From Scandinavium sp036409475 (GTDB taxonomy: Bacteria > Pseudomonadota > Gammaproteobacteria > Enterobacterales > Enterobacteriaceae): DNA of 64,000 nucleotides. Positions within the stretch are counted from its first letter, which is position 1, and every line of letters starts with the position of its first letter. The stretch is taken from the NCBI RefSeq assembly GCF_036409475.1, contig NZ_JAYRCK010000013.1:1-64000 (forward strand), written 5' to 3'. The translations under genes and the position numbers were made by a program. Shown piece after piece: positions 52,321-62,300 of the stretch. Below the pieces are notes generated by a model that did not search any database, had not been told where the DNA came from, and worked only from the letters and a program-made list of their open reading frames with translations.

Positions 52321-53175
52321 ATGGTACTGATGATCGTCAGCGGCCGCTCGGGCTCAGGTAAATCTGTTGCCCTGCGCGCGCTGGAAGATATGGGCTTTTA
52401 CTGCGTGGATAACCTGCCAGTAGTGCTGTTGCCCGAACTGGCGAAAAGCCTTGCTGACCGGCAGATGTCTGCGGCGGTCAGCATTGATGTCCGTAACATG
52501 CCGGAATCTCCGGAGATTTTCGAACAGGCGATGCAAAACCTGCCGGAGACGTTCTCTCCGCAGCTGCTTTTCCTTGATGCTGACCGCAACACGTTGATTC
52601 GTCGCTACAGCGACACGCGTCGCCTGCATCCGCTCTCAAGCAAGAATTTGTCACTGGAAAGCGCCATCGATCAGGAAAGCGACCTGCTGGAACCGTTGCG
52701 TTCCCGCGCAGACCTGATTGTCGACACCTCGGAAATGTCAGTCCACGAGCTGGCAGAAATGCTGCGTACTCGCCTGCTGGGCAAGCGAGAGCGTGAGCTG
52801 ACAATGGTGTTTGAATCGTTCGGCTTTAAACACGGAATCCCGATTGATGCGGATTATGTGTTTGACGTGCGTTTCCTGCCAAACCCGCACTGGGACCCGA
52901 AACTCCGCCCAATGACCGGCCTCGATAAACCGGTGGCGGCGTTCCTCGACAGGCACACAGAAGTTCACAATTTTATCTATCAAACACGCAGTTATCTTGA
53001 GCTATGGTTACCTATGCTGGAAACCAACAATCGCAGCTATCTGACAGTGGCGATTGGCTGTACTGGCGGTAAACATCGTTCGGTGTATATTGCCGAGCAG
53101 CTTGCTGACTACTTCCGCTCTCGCGGCAAGAACGTTCAGTCACGTCACAGGACGCTGGAAAAACGTAAAACATGA
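52321..53175 (+). CDS. rapZ: RapZ, RNase adapter for GlmZ decay
   Basis: 284 residues as in E. coli. N-terminal P-loop GRSGSGKS at 8-15, and a C-terminal RNA- and glucosamine-6-phosphate-binding domain with AIGCTGGKHRSVYIAEQL and the basic end RGKNVQSRHRTLEKRK. It hands the sRNA GlmZ to RNase E, tuning glmS; links to glmM and murA function upstream. Overlaps npr by four bases. Confidence 0.97.
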   Translation: MVLMIVSGRSGSGKSVALRALEDMGFYCVDNLPVVLLPELAKSLADRQMSAAVSIDVRNMPESPEIFEQAMQNLPETFSPQLLFLDADRNTLIRRYSDTRRLHPLSSKNLSLESAIDQESDLLEPLRSRADLIVDTSEMSVHELAEMLRTRLLGKRERELTMVFESFGFKHGIPIDADYVFDVRFLPNPHWDPKLRPMTGLDKPVAAFLDRHTEVHNFIYQTRSYLELWLPMLETNNRSYLTVAIGCTGGKHRSVYIAEQLADYFRSRGKNVQSRHRTLEKRKT

Positions 53176-53444
53176 GCGTAAAGCAAACCGTTGAAATCAC
53201 GAATAAGCTGGGCATGCACGCCCGCCCGGCGATGAAGCTGTTTGAACTGGTGCAGACGTTTGATGCCGAAGTGCTGCTGCGAAATGACGAAGGCACCGAA
53301 GCAGAAGCCAGCAGCGTGATAGCGCTGTTGATGCTGGATTCCGCCAAAGGCCGTCAGATTGAGATAGAAGCCAGCGGCCCGCAGGAAGAAGAAGCCCTCG
53401 CGGCAGTCATCGCGCTGTTTAATGCCGGATTTGATGAAGACTGA
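53172..53444 (+). CDS. npr: NPr, phosphocarrier of the nitrogen PTS
   Basis: 90-residue HPr-like protein as in E. coli (PtsO). The active His16 is in NKLGMHARPAMKL, and a Ser-containing SSVIALLMLDSAKGRQIEIEASGPQE segment follows. Carries phosphate from EI-Ntr (PtsP) to PtsN. Followed by palindromic repeats. Confidence 0.96.
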   Translation: MSVKQTVEITNKLGMHARPAMKLFELVQTFDAEVLLRNDEGTEAEASSVIALLMLDSAKGRQIEIEASGPQEEEALAAVIALFNAGFDED

Positions 53445-53473
53445 TTTAGCCTGATTTGCCTCTCCCTTAGCAT

Positions 53474-53585
53474 TACCCCCTCTCCCCTGCCCTCTCCCTC
53501 AAGGGAGAGGGAGAAAACCAGCCCCAAACAGCGCCAAACAGTCCCCTCTCCCTGAGGGAGAGGGTTAGGGTGAGGGTGAGGGGGT
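53474..53585. repeat. Palindromic repeat cluster (CCCTCTCCC family), copy 2
   Basis: CCCTCTCCCT-CA-AGGGAGAGGG (53490-53511) and CCCTCTCCC-TGA-GGGAGAGGG (53544-53564), with further partial units at both ends (to GAGGGTGAGGGGG). Lies between convergent npr and mtgA. Confidence 0.85.
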
Positions 53586-53608
53586 GATCTCAAAGCCAGA
53601 CGCCCGGC

Positions 53609-54334
53609 TTAATACAGTTTGTTATCCCGCATAAATCCTTCCCCGCCCAACTGACGCATCTGGCGTAAAATCCACGCCTGTCGGTTGCGGATATAGCCTG
53701 AAGGCGCATCGGCGCGAAATTTAATCGGGTTTGGCAAGACGGCCGCCAGCAGCGCCGCTTCGGACATCGTCAGATTACTGGCTGGCTTATGAAAATAGCG
53801 CTGCGAGGCCGCTTCAACGCCAAAAACGCCCTCGCCAAATTCGGCAATGTTCAGGTAGACGGTCAGGATGCGCTTTTTGCTCCAGACGGTTTCAATGCCC
53901 ACCGTCAGACCCGCTTCCAGTCCTTTACGCAGCCAGCTTCGGCCATCCCATAGAAACAGATTTTTAGCGGTTTGCTGTGACAGCGTGGAAGCCCCGCGAA
54001 TGCGGTTTTCGTTGCGTTCGTTATGGGCCAGCGCTTTCTCTATTGCGCCAACATCAAAGCCCCAGTGATCCGGGAATTTCTGATCTTCTGCGGCGATGAC
54101 CGCCAGCCCCATCCACGGGGTCATCTCATCCATGCTCACCCAATCAGAGTGCGCGAGATAGTGTAAATTACCGCTGAAGATTGCGCCTAGCTGGCGCTCA
54201 ACCATCACGGCTGAAAACGGCACCGGCAACACGCTGAAAAGCGCGATACCGCCGCCCCAAAACACCACCAATACCAACACAACCCTGAGCAATATGCGTT
54301 TTAGCCAGGCCATCGGGGAACGCCGCCGACTCAT
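53609..54334 (-). CDS. mtgA: Monofunctional peptidoglycan glycosyltransferase
   Basis: 241 residues (E. coli 242). N-terminal membrane helix (ILLRVVLVLVVFWGGGIALFSVL) and a GT51 domain with the catalytic Glu in VIAAEDQKFPDHWGFD and the RGASTLSQQTAKNLFLW motif. Polymerises lipid II without a transpeptidase domain. Start overlaps the elbB stop by four bases. Confidence 0.96.
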   Translation of the reverse strand: MSRRRSPMAWLKRILLRVVLVLVVFWGGGIALFSVLPVPFSAVMVERQLGAIFSGNLHYLAHSDWVSMDEMTPWMGLAVIAAEDQKFPDHWGFDVGAIEKALAHNERNENRIRGASTLSQQTAKNLFLWDGRSWLRKGLEAGLTVGIETVWSKKRILTVYLNIAEFGEGVFGVEAASQRYFHKPASNLTMSEAALLAAVLPNPIKFRADAPSGYIRNRQAWILRQMRQLGGEGFMRDNKLY

Positions 54335-54984
54335 TCGCTAAGCGCCAGTACGCGTGACACCAACTTTTCTATCCCGGTGGCCGCTTCGGCAATATTTTGC
54401 GCCAGCATATACGCTGGAGTGGTGACGACTTTGTTCTCTTCATCGACCACAATATCGTCCACCGGACAAGGCACGTGTTCTGCGCCCATCGCTTCCAGTA
54501 CCTCCGCCGTATCAATGTCGGTGCCAATAGTGATGCGCAGTGGGAAGTCAAAAATCTTCGGCAACATCGCCGGAGCAATACACATGAACCCGAGCGGTTT
54601 TCCCGCCTGATGCATCGCGAGCGTGAGCGCTTTTAACTCCGCATCGACATGGCACTCACTGCCCTGGGTAGCAAAATTACTGAGGTTTTTGGCCGCACCA
54701 AACCCACCAGGGACAATCAACGCATCCAGAGTTTCCACACGTGCCTGCGATAACGGCTGAATATCGCCGCGAGCAAGACGGGCGGCTTCAATCAGCACAT
54801 TGCGGCCCTCAGCCATTGATTCACCGGCCAAATGGTTAATCACCTCTGACTGTCCTTTATCCGGTGCGAAACAGACCGCCTGTGCGCCGTTACGCGCAAT
54901 GGCCAACAAGGTAATCACCGCCTCATGAATTTCGCTACCGTCATACACACCGCAGCCGCTCAGCACGACGCCAATTTTTTTCAT
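54331..54984 (-). CDS. elbB: ElbB, DJ-1/PfpI-family glyoxalase-like protein
   Basis: 217 residues as in E. coli (YhbL). Class I glutamine amidotransferase-like fold with nucleophile-elbow Cys in GFMCIAPAM and conserved GGFGAAKNLSNFA. E. coli ElbB has weak glyoxalase activity and was linked to isoprenoid synthesis. Upstream of mtgA, divergent from arcZ. Confidence 0.94.
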   Translation of the reverse strand: MKKIGVVLSGCGVYDGSEIHEAVITLLAIARNGAQAVCFAPDKGQSEVINHLAGESMAEGRNVLIEAARLARGDIQPLSQARVETLDALIVPGGFGAAKNLSNFATQGSECHVDAELKALTLAMHQAGKPLGFMCIAPAMLPKIFDFPLRITIGTDIDTAEVLEAMGAEHVPCPVDDIVVDEENKVVTTPAYMLAQNIAEAATGIEKLVSRVLALSE

Positions 54985-55102
54985 CTCGCGTTTCCTTTAA
55001 GGCAACTGTCTGAAGCCCATGAATAATTTTGATTTACCGCCATGCTTCACACATTTTACTGATTTACGTAACAAATAATTTAAGTTTTGCTATCTTAATG
55101 AA

Positions 55103-55221
55103 CGTGCAATCCCATTCTCAGGTTGCGTCTGTTCAACACATGAAAACTCCAAAGGCGCAGCCACGTTTTCCCTGGTGTTGGCGCAGTATTCGCGCACCCC
55201 GGCTTGACCGGGGTCATTTTT
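55103..55221 (+). ncRNA. arcZ: ArcZ small RNA
   Basis: Hfq-dependent sRNA that activates rpoS and represses many mRNAs, encoded between elbB and arcB as in E. coli. The conserved 3' half is clear (TTTTCCCTGGTGTTGGCGCA at 55166-55185, then CAGTATTCGCGC), ending with terminator ACCCCGG-CTTGA-CCGGGGT (55196-55214) and CATTTTTAT. A -10 TATCTT (55091-55096) with GTAACA 17 bases before it sets the start near 55103, giving about the E. coli length of 121. ArcA-P represses it in E. coli. Its last bases overlap the arcB stop on the other strand. Confidence 0.9.
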
Positions 55222-57547
55222 ATCGGTTCGCCACCCAGGCTTTCAGTGTCGCCACATCCTGTTGCCACTCGGTTTTCATCTCTTCAATCCATTCACCCAC
55301 GTTATCCCACCAGGCGGGTAAATCTGGGGTTTGAATTTGCTGCCCTAACTGCTGGATATGGCGCAAACCAATCGATCCTGCAGCCCCTTTGATTTTATGC
55401 CCTTCCTCAACAATGCCTTTCTGGTCACGAGCCGTCAGGTTAGATTCCAGCACCGCCAGATAACCCGGCATCATCTTCTCAAACACAGCCAGTCCGTCAG
55501 TAATCAGTTTGGGCCCCACCAGCTCGATATATTGCTCAAGCATATCGGTATCGAGCACGGCAGATGATTTGCTGTTGTCAGATGTCGTCACGCGGTTCTC
55601 CTCATCGTCAGGGGTGTCCCAGAATTTTTTAATCATGGCGGTCAGCGCAGGCACCGCCAGCGGTTTGCTAAGCACGTCATCCATGCCCGCATCGAGGTAC
55701 TCTTTTTTGTCTTTCAGCACGTTGGCCGTCAACGCCACCAACGGCGGCAATTCATCGGCATGATAACGCTGCTTCAGCTCACGCGAGATATCCAGCCCGG
55801 TCATATCCGGCAACTGAATATCCAGCAACACCAGGTCATAGTCAGCAGGAGAGAACATTTCCAGCGCCGCGGTGCCGGTCATCGCCACGTCCACGCTATT
55901 GCCCAGCTTCTCAAGCACCGAGCGCGCAACAATCACGTTCAGCTCAATGTCTTCAACCAGCAGCACGTGCAGCGCTGGTAGCGGCATCTCATCGTCATCC
56001 AGCGTATCTTCGACTTCTTCAGCCACAGCAGGCGCATGAACCGTTAAGCTAAAGGTGGAACCCTGGCCAGGCTGGCTGACCACGGTGATATCGCCGCCCA
56101 TGCTTTTCGCCAGACGACGCGAAACGGCGAGACCAATCCCGGTGCCCGTCGCAGGTTTCCCGCCCTGGTTGTCTTTGACCTGATAATACATGGCGAAAAT
56201 CTTGTCCTGCTCTTCCTGTGGGATGCCCATGCCGGAATCCTCCACCTCGAAGTGCAGCATCTCACCTTCACCATAGCGAATACGGACAGCGACAGTGCCC
56301 TGCTGGGTAAACTTGACCGCATTACTGATCAGGTTCCAGAGGATCTGCCGCAGACGTGTACCGTCCGTCGTGACCTTATGCGGCAGTGGCAGCGTAGGTT
56401 CCATCACGAAGCGCAGCCCTTTCTGCTGTGCCTGCAGGCCCGACAGGTTTTCTAAATCCGCAAGGAAGCCCGTGAAGTCGACCGGCTGGTTATCCAACTG
56501 GACTTTACGGCGTTCCATCTTATCCATATCGATAATATCGTTGAAGATATTCCCCAACGTCACGGCGGAAACATGGATGGTTTTCAGATACTTCTCCTGC
56601 TCGGAAGTTAACTCTGTGTCGAGCAGAATGCGGCTCAGGCCGACAATACCGTTCAGCGGAGTACGCAGTTCGTGGCTGATGGTCGAAATGAAGGTGGTCT
56701 TGTCACGGCTGGCACGTTCAAGGGCGTCCTGATAGCGCTTACGCTCGGTAATGTCACGGCCGAAGCCCATCAGGCCATGGCGTTTGCCGACGCGGTCGTA
56801 GTACGGCACTTTACGGATTTCGAAGCAGGCTTTGCGCCCGTCCGGGTAATCAAGCCATTGTTCATAGGTGAGCGAAACGTTGTGGCGGAAGACTTTCTCA
56901 TCGGTTTCAATGACTTTCGCCGCCGCTTCCTCGGAATACACATCTGCGGGTTTCAGGTGAATCAGCTGTTTTTCACTTTTCCCGGTGAGCAATTCCATTG
57001 CGCGGTTACAGCCGGAAAATTCTTTGTCTTCGTTGCGGTAGAAGACCAAATCCGGCGAAGCATCAAGGAACGAGCGCAGGAAGGAAGACTGCTGTTCGAG
57101 TTGGATCTGGGTTTCTTCGCGCTCTTTCATCTCAATTTTGAGCTGCTCCAGCGTGGTCTGACGTTCAGCTTCCGCTTTCTCTCGATCGCTGATTTCCTGG
57201 TTGAGCTGCGCAATGTTGTCTTTAAGCTGCACATTGAGCTTCAGGTCGCGGTCGCGCATCTCCTCAAGTTTCTCCACCAGCTTTGACAGACGCTGGCGAG
57301 ACTCTTCCAGCTGCTCCACCACCACCGACAGAAAATAGACCGCCCAGGGCGTAATCAACAAACCAAAGAAGATGGAGCGGATGACATCAATGCTTTCAAC
57401 CTGACCATGCAGAACCATGGTGACAGCCATCTGCACCACAATCGCCAGCACCACCAGCGCCAGCGCCAGCAGCATTGAGAAGCGTACCAGACCGAGCTTC
57501 ATCATCAGGTCGACATAGTACTGCGCAAGCATTCGAATTTGCTTCAT
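55220..57547 (-). CDS. arcB: ArcB, hybrid sensor kinase for respiratory state
   Basis: Senses quinone redox state and phosphorylates ArcA. 775 residues (E. coli 778, three shorter at the end). Two membrane helices (about 23-77), a coiled linker, PAS domain (about 150-270), histidine kinase with His292 in FISTISHELRTPLNG, receiver with Asp576 in VLLDIQLPDMTG, and HPt with His717 in VEEGHKIKGAAGS. AAGGA precedes ATG 57547; the frame continues to 57577. The arcZ gene abuts its 3' end, as in E. coli where ArcZ also acts back on arcB. Confidence 0.98.
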   Translation of the reverse strand: MKQIRMLAQYYVDLMMKLGLVRFSMLLALALVVLAIVVQMAVTMVLHGQVESIDVIRSIFFGLLITPWAVYFLSVVVEQLEESRQRLSKLVEKLEEMRDRDLKLNVQLKDNIAQLNQEISDREKAEAERQTTLEQLKIEMKEREETQIQLEQQSSFLRSFLDASPDLVFYRNEDKEFSGCNRAMELLTGKSEKQLIHLKPADVYSEEAAAKVIETDEKVFRHNVSLTYEQWLDYPDGRKACFEIRKVPYYDRVGKRHGLMGFGRDITERKRYQDALERASRDKTTFISTISHELRTPLNGIVGLSRILLDTELTSEQEKYLKTIHVSAVTLGNIFNDIIDMDKMERRKVQLDNQPVDFTGFLADLENLSGLQAQQKGLRFVMEPTLPLPHKVTTDGTRLRQILWNLISNAVKFTQQGTVAVRIRYGEGEMLHFEVEDSGMGIPQEEQDKIFAMYYQVKDNQGGKPATGTGIGLAVSRRLAKSMGGDITVVSQPGQGSTFSLTVHAPAVAEEVEDTLDDDEMPLPALHVLLVEDIELNVIVARSVLEKLGNSVDVAMTGTAALEMFSPADYDLVLLDIQLPDMTGLDISRELKQRYHADELPPLVALTANVLKDKKEYLDAGMDDVLSKPLAVPALTAMIKKFWDTPDDEENRVTTSDNSKSSAVLDTDMLEQYIELVGPKLITDGLAVFEKMMPGYLAVLESNLTARDQKGIVEEGHKIKGAAGSIGLRHIQQLGQQIQTPDLPAWWDNVGEWIEEMKTEWQQDVATLKAWVANR

Positions 57548-57686
57548 AGGGATTTCCTTCACCACAACGTCGCTCAATAATACCCAATTCTGAGCAACGC
57601 GTTGAAGGTTGTGCGAAAAATGCGGGGAAGATTGGGATCAGGTGCGGTCTGATACCCGCTGCGGTGACATTCTGCTCGGTCGGATT

Positions 57687-57720
57687 CCCTCTCCCGCCGA
57701 GAGAGGGCTAGGGAGAGGGG
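57687..57720. repeat. Palindromic repeat (CCCTCTCCC family), copy 3
   Basis: CCCTCTC (57687-57693) pairs with GAGAGGG (57701-57707), followed by CTAGGGAGAGGGGG. The element overlaps the 3' end of yhcC: the stop codon (57708-57710) and the last codons before it are repeat sequence. Confidence 0.8.
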
Positions 57721-58637
57721 GCAATCCAACCCTGACCTAATGCGGACCCCTGAACGCCGTGTTCATTGAGATATTTGTCCAGTTCCAGCATCCCGGTCCA
57801 ACGGTTCTCACACCATAGCGGGGCCAATAACGTCGGGCGGCGGGCGTTGGCCGAGATTCGGTGATAGACGATTTCCGGCGGCGTATGGCGAATCATTTCC
57901 CCTGCCGTGATGGTGTACTCGTCGAGCTCAATGCCCTGAAGCCGTCCGGCTTCCCACGCTTTCGCCATAATGCTGCCAGCCACGATATGCAGAGGATGCA
58001 GCTTGATGCCGTCTACGCCGGTATCGACCACTTTATTCAGCGTCTCCAGGCACTCTGTTTGCCCTTCGCCAGGCAAGCCTACAATCAGGTGCGTACACAC
58101 TTTCAACCCGCGCTCGCGCGCTAAGCGTGTGGTTGCCTGATAGCAGGCAAAATCGTGACCACGGTTAATGCGATGCAGAGTTTTATCCTTTGCGCTTTGC
58201 AGGCCCAGCTCCAGCCACACTTCGTAACCCTGATCTTTATATTCACTGAGTAAATCCAGCACCGCTTCCGGCACGCAGTCCGGCCTGGTGCCCACACACA
58301 GGCCAACAATATTAGCCTGGCTGACCGCCTGTTGATACATCGACCGAAGCACCTGGACTTCAGCGAAGGTGCTGGTATAGGCCTGGAAGTAGGCCAGATA
58401 GCGTTTGGCGCGATTGACGAGGTGCGCCTGATGCGCCAGCTGATCGGCAATGGATTTGTGCTGCTGAGTTTCATCGGCAAACGAGGCGACATTACAGAAC
58501 GTACAGCCGCCACGCCCAAGGGTGCCATCGCGGTTTGGGCAGCTGAAACCGCCGTGCAGCGTGAGCTTATGAACCTTTTCGCCATAGCGGCGTGAAAGAT
58601 CCCCACCAAACATATTGACTAATTTCTGTAACTGCAT
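57708..58637 (-). CDS. yhcC: YhcC, radical SAM family protein
   Basis: 309 residues, the same as E. coli YhcC. Radical SAM enzyme with the cluster cysteines in HGGFSCPNRDGTLGRGGCTFCN (a spaced C-x(n)-C-x-x-C variant) and an HPLHIVAGSIMAKAWEAG segment. Its substrate is unknown. The frame opens at 58661, but MQLQKLVNMFGG at 58637 is the conserved start. The last residues (APSP) differ from E. coli and are encoded by a palindromic repeat. Confidence 0.92.
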   Translation of the reverse strand: MQLQKLVNMFGGDLSRRYGEKVHKLTLHGGFSCPNRDGTLGRGGCTFCNVASFADETQQHKSIADQLAHQAHLVNRAKRYLAYFQAYTSTFAEVQVLRSMYQQAVSQANIVGLCVGTRPDCVPEAVLDLLSEYKDQGYEVWLELGLQSAKDKTLHRINRGHDFACYQATTRLARERGLKVCTHLIVGLPGEGQTECLETLNKVVDTGVDGIKLHPLHIVAGSIMAKAWEAGRLQGIELDEYTITAGEMIRHTPPEIVYHRISANARRPTLLAPLWCENRWTGMLELDKYLNEHGVQGSALGQGWIAPSP

Positions 58638-58935
58638 AATCTGATAGACCGCGCCTTTCAAAGAGGTGCAAAGCCTGCCATTTTTAGTCTCTTTCGGCGA
58701 TGACCTGGATCAAGCGCCCCGGAGACCTTACCCCTATTGCATAAACAATCAAGATAACTGCAATTTCATTCACCCTCTGGGTGATTACTTTTCCTTATGT
58801 TCCCCCCTCAATTTTCACGATTGCCGTCACAGATTAAAAACAGTGTCATCATGGGCATTCACGCCCCTCGGTAGAATATTCTACTGCGATAAAAAGAGCA
58901 TTCAGCACAGATCCGAGATTATACCGCTTACAGAT

Positions 58936-58951
58936 AGTGAGAGAGATCACA
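58936..58951 (+). promoter_or_regulatory. CRP-like site upstream of gltB
   Basis: AGTGA-GAGAGA-TCACA matches the CRP consensus TGTGA-N6-TCACA in nine of ten positions. It lies about 110 bases before the candidate -35. CRP affects gltBD in E. coli. Confidence 0.6.
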
Positions 58952-59062
58952 TTCACCAGGTGTATTCAGGTAGGTAAATGCAATGTAAAAAAGCACAAAT
59001 ACGCTTATATATCATCGCATTAACGGCTCTATAGCACATTTTTGTATAAATAAGATTGCCAT

Positions 59063-59091
59063 TTGACCTGTGTGCGGATTCCCGATAACTT
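59063..59091 (+). promoter_or_regulatory. Candidate gltB promoter
   Basis: TTGACC (59063-59068) and TAACTT (59086-59091) are separated by 17 bases. A start near 59098 would leave a leader of about 210 bases before gltB. Confidence 0.55.
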
Positions 59092-59190
59092 GAGGATCCG
59101 CTGGAAGCTTTCTCGATGAGCGGTCTGCTCATCATATTTATGCAGTAATTGAGATTCCCTCTGAAGCAAGTCCGCAATACTTGTTTACCG

Positions 59191-59277
59191 ATGCGAAAGG
59201 ATGTTGAGAGGGCGAATGCGTGGCCTGTGCCCCGCCGCCTTGCTCGAACTGTGCCTGCGCGCAACGGTCCGGAGTGA
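59191..59277 (+). CDS. Possible 28-residue leader ORF of gltB
   Basis: An ATG-started frame of 28 codons (begins MRKDVERANAW, ends RNGPE) lies in the gltB leader, 29 bases before the gltB ATG. It is Arg-rich (7 of 28). No clear Shine-Dalgarno precedes it, so translation is doubtful. Confidence 0.2.
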   Translation: MRKDVERANAWPVPRRLARTVPARNGPE

Positions 59278-59306
59278 CTCCGTAGAGCCTGGGGAGGTTC
59301 ACTGAT

Positions 59307-62300
59307 ATGTTGTACGATAAATCCCTTGAGAGGGATAACTGTGGTTTCGGCCTGATCGCCCACATAGAAGGCGAACCTAGCCACAAGGTAGTGCGTACCG
59401 CGATCCACGCACTGGCCCGCATGCAGCACCGTGGTGCTATTCTTGCCGACGGTAAAACCGGTGACGGCTGTGGCCTGCTTTTGCAGAAACCGGACCGTTT
59501 CTTCCGCCTGGTCGCTGAAGAGCGCGGTTGGCGTTTAGCCAAAAACTACGCCGTCGGTATGCTGTTCCTGAACAAAGATCCTGAGCTTGCGGCGGCTTCA
59601 CGTCGCGTCGTTGAAGAAGAGCTTCAGCGTGAAACCCTGTCGATTGTCGGCTGGCGCGATGTGCCAACCAACGAAGGGGTGCTCGGTGAAATCGCCCTCT
59701 CCTCGCTGCCACGTATCGAACAAATTTTCGTGAACGCCCCGGCTGGCTGGCGTCCACGTGATATGGAACGCCGCCTGTTCATCGCGCGTCGCCGTATCGA
59801 AAAGCGCCTGCAGGAAGACAAAGACTTCTACGTTTGTAGCCTGTCGAACCTGATCAACATTTATAAAGGTCTGTGTATGCCGGCGGATTTGCCGCGCTTC
59901 TACCTGGACCTCGCGGACCTGCGTCTGGAGTCGGCCATCTGCCTGTTCCACCAGCGCTTCTCCACCAATACCGTGCCACGTTGGCCGCTGGCACAGCCGT
60001 TCCGCTATCTGGCGCACAACGGTGAAATCAACACCATTACCGGCAACCGTCAGTGGGCGCGTGCGCGTACCTACAAATTCCAGACGCCGTTGATTCCCGA
60101 TCTGCACGATGCCGCGCCATTCGTGAACGAAACTGGCTCTGACTCCAGCTCGATGGATAACATGCTCGAACTGCTGCTTGCAGGCGGGATGGATATCGTA
60201 CGTGCGATGCGTTTGCTCGTTCCGCCAGCCTGGCAGAACAACCCAGATATGGACCCAGACCTGCGCGCCTTCTTTGACTTTAACTCCATGCACATGGAGC
60301 CGTGGGATGGTCCGGCGGGCATCGTAATGTCCGATGGTCGTTATGCTGCCTGTAACCTCGACCGTAATGGTCTGCGCCCGGCACGCTACGTCATCACTAA
60401 AGACAAGCTCATCACCTGCGCCTCTGAAGTCGGGATCTGGGATTACCAGCCTGATGAAGTGGTCGAGAAAGGCCGCGTGGGCCCGGGCGAGCTGATGGTT
60501 ATCGACACTCGTGCTGGCCGTATTCTGCATTCTGCGGAAACTGACCACGACCTGAAAATCCGCCATCCGTATAAAGAGTGGATGGAGAAAAACGTCCGCC
60601 GTCTGGTGCCGTTCGAAGATCTGCCGGACGAAGAAGTGGGCAGCCGCGAGATGGACGACGACGCGCTCGCCAGCTACCAGAAACAGTTTAACTACAGCGC
60701 CGAAGAGCTGGATTCAGTGATTCGTGTGCTGGGCGAAAATGGCCAGGAAGCGGTTGGCTCAATGGGTGACGATACCCCGTTTGCCGTACTTTCCAGCCAG
60801 CCGCGCATCATTTACGACTACTTCCGCCAGCAGTTTGCGCAGGTCACCAACCCGCCAATCGATCCGCTGCGTGAAGCGCATGTGATGTCACTCGCCACCA
60901 GCATTGGCCGTGAAATGAACGTCTTCTGTGAAGCAGAAGGCCAGGCGCACCGCCTGAGCTTCAAATCGCCGATTCTGCTGTACTCAGATTTCAAACAGCT
61001 GACCACCATGCAGGAAGATCATTATCGCGCCGATACGCTCGATATTACCTTCGATGTGAGTGAAGCCACGCTGGAAGAAACCGTTAACGCGCTGTGCGAT
61101 AAAGCTGAGCAAATGGTCCGTAACGGCACTGTTCTGCTGGTGCTTTCTGACCGTAACATCGCCAAAAACCGTCTGCCTGTCCCTGCGCCAATGGCGGTCG
61201 GGGCGATTCAGACGCGTCTGGTCGATAAGAGCCTACGCTGCGACGCCAACATCATCGTTGAGACCGCAAGCGCCCGTGACCCGCACCACTTTGCGGTGCT
61301 GCTGGGCTTCGGCGCGACGGCTATCTACCCGTACCTCGCCTATGAAACCCTGGCGAAACTGGTCGATAACAAAGCCATCGAAAAAGACTATCGCCACGTG
61401 ATGCTGAACTACCGTAACGGCATCAACAAAGGCCTGTACAAAATCATGTCCAAAATGGGCATCTCGACCATCGCCTCTTACCGTTGCTCCAAGCTGTTTG
61501 AAGCCGTCGGTCTGCACGATACCGTGGCCAACACCTGCTTCCAGGGTGTGGTCAGCCGTATCGGTGGTGCCGGGTTTGATGACTTCCAGCAGGACCTGCT
61601 GAATCTGTCCAAACGTGCCTGGCTGGCGCGTAAGCCTCTGGATCAGGGCGGTTTGCTGAAATACGTTCACGGCGGCGAATATCACGCTTATAACCCGGAC
61701 GTGGTTCGCACCCTGCAAGAAGCGGTGCAGAGCGGCGAATACAGCGACTATCAGCGTTATGCTCAGCTCGTTAACGAACGCCCGGCAGCAACGCTGCGCG
61801 ACCTGCTGGCGCTGAATCCAGGTGATGAAGCAGTTAGCATCAACGAAGTAGAACCGGCGAAAGAGCTGTTCAAACGCTTTGATACCGCGGCAATGTCCAT
61901 CGGCGCACTGAGCCCGGAAGCGCACGAAGCTCTGGCTGAAGCGATGAACAGCATCGGCGGTAACTCGAACTCCGGCGAAGGCGGTGAAGATCCTGCGCGT
62001 TACGGCACCAATAAAGTGTCGCGCATCAAGCAGGTCGCTTCTGGTCGCTTTGGTGTGACACCAGCCTATCTGGTCAATGCCGACGTCATTCAGATTAAAG
62101 TCGCTCAGGGTGCTAAACCGGGTGAAGGCGGTCAGTTGCCGGGTGATAAAGTCACGCCGTACATCGCCAAACTGCGCTATTCCGTCCCTGGCGTGACCCT
62201 GATTTCGCCACCGCCGCACCACGATATCTACTCTATCGAGGATTTGGCGCAGCTGATTTTCGACCTGAAACAGGTCAATCCGAAAGCGATGATCTCCGTG

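Larger units (their letters stand above)
58638..59306. other. 669-base gap with gltB control region
   Basis: Between divergent yhcC and gltB. The left part (58640-58900) shows no gene or clear motif. The right part holds a CRP-like site, a candidate promoter, a hairpin GATGAGC-GGTCT-GCTCATC (59115-59133) and a short ORF. In E. coli this region binds Lrp and IHF over several hundred bases; I cannot assign such degenerate sites by eye. Confidence 0.6.
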
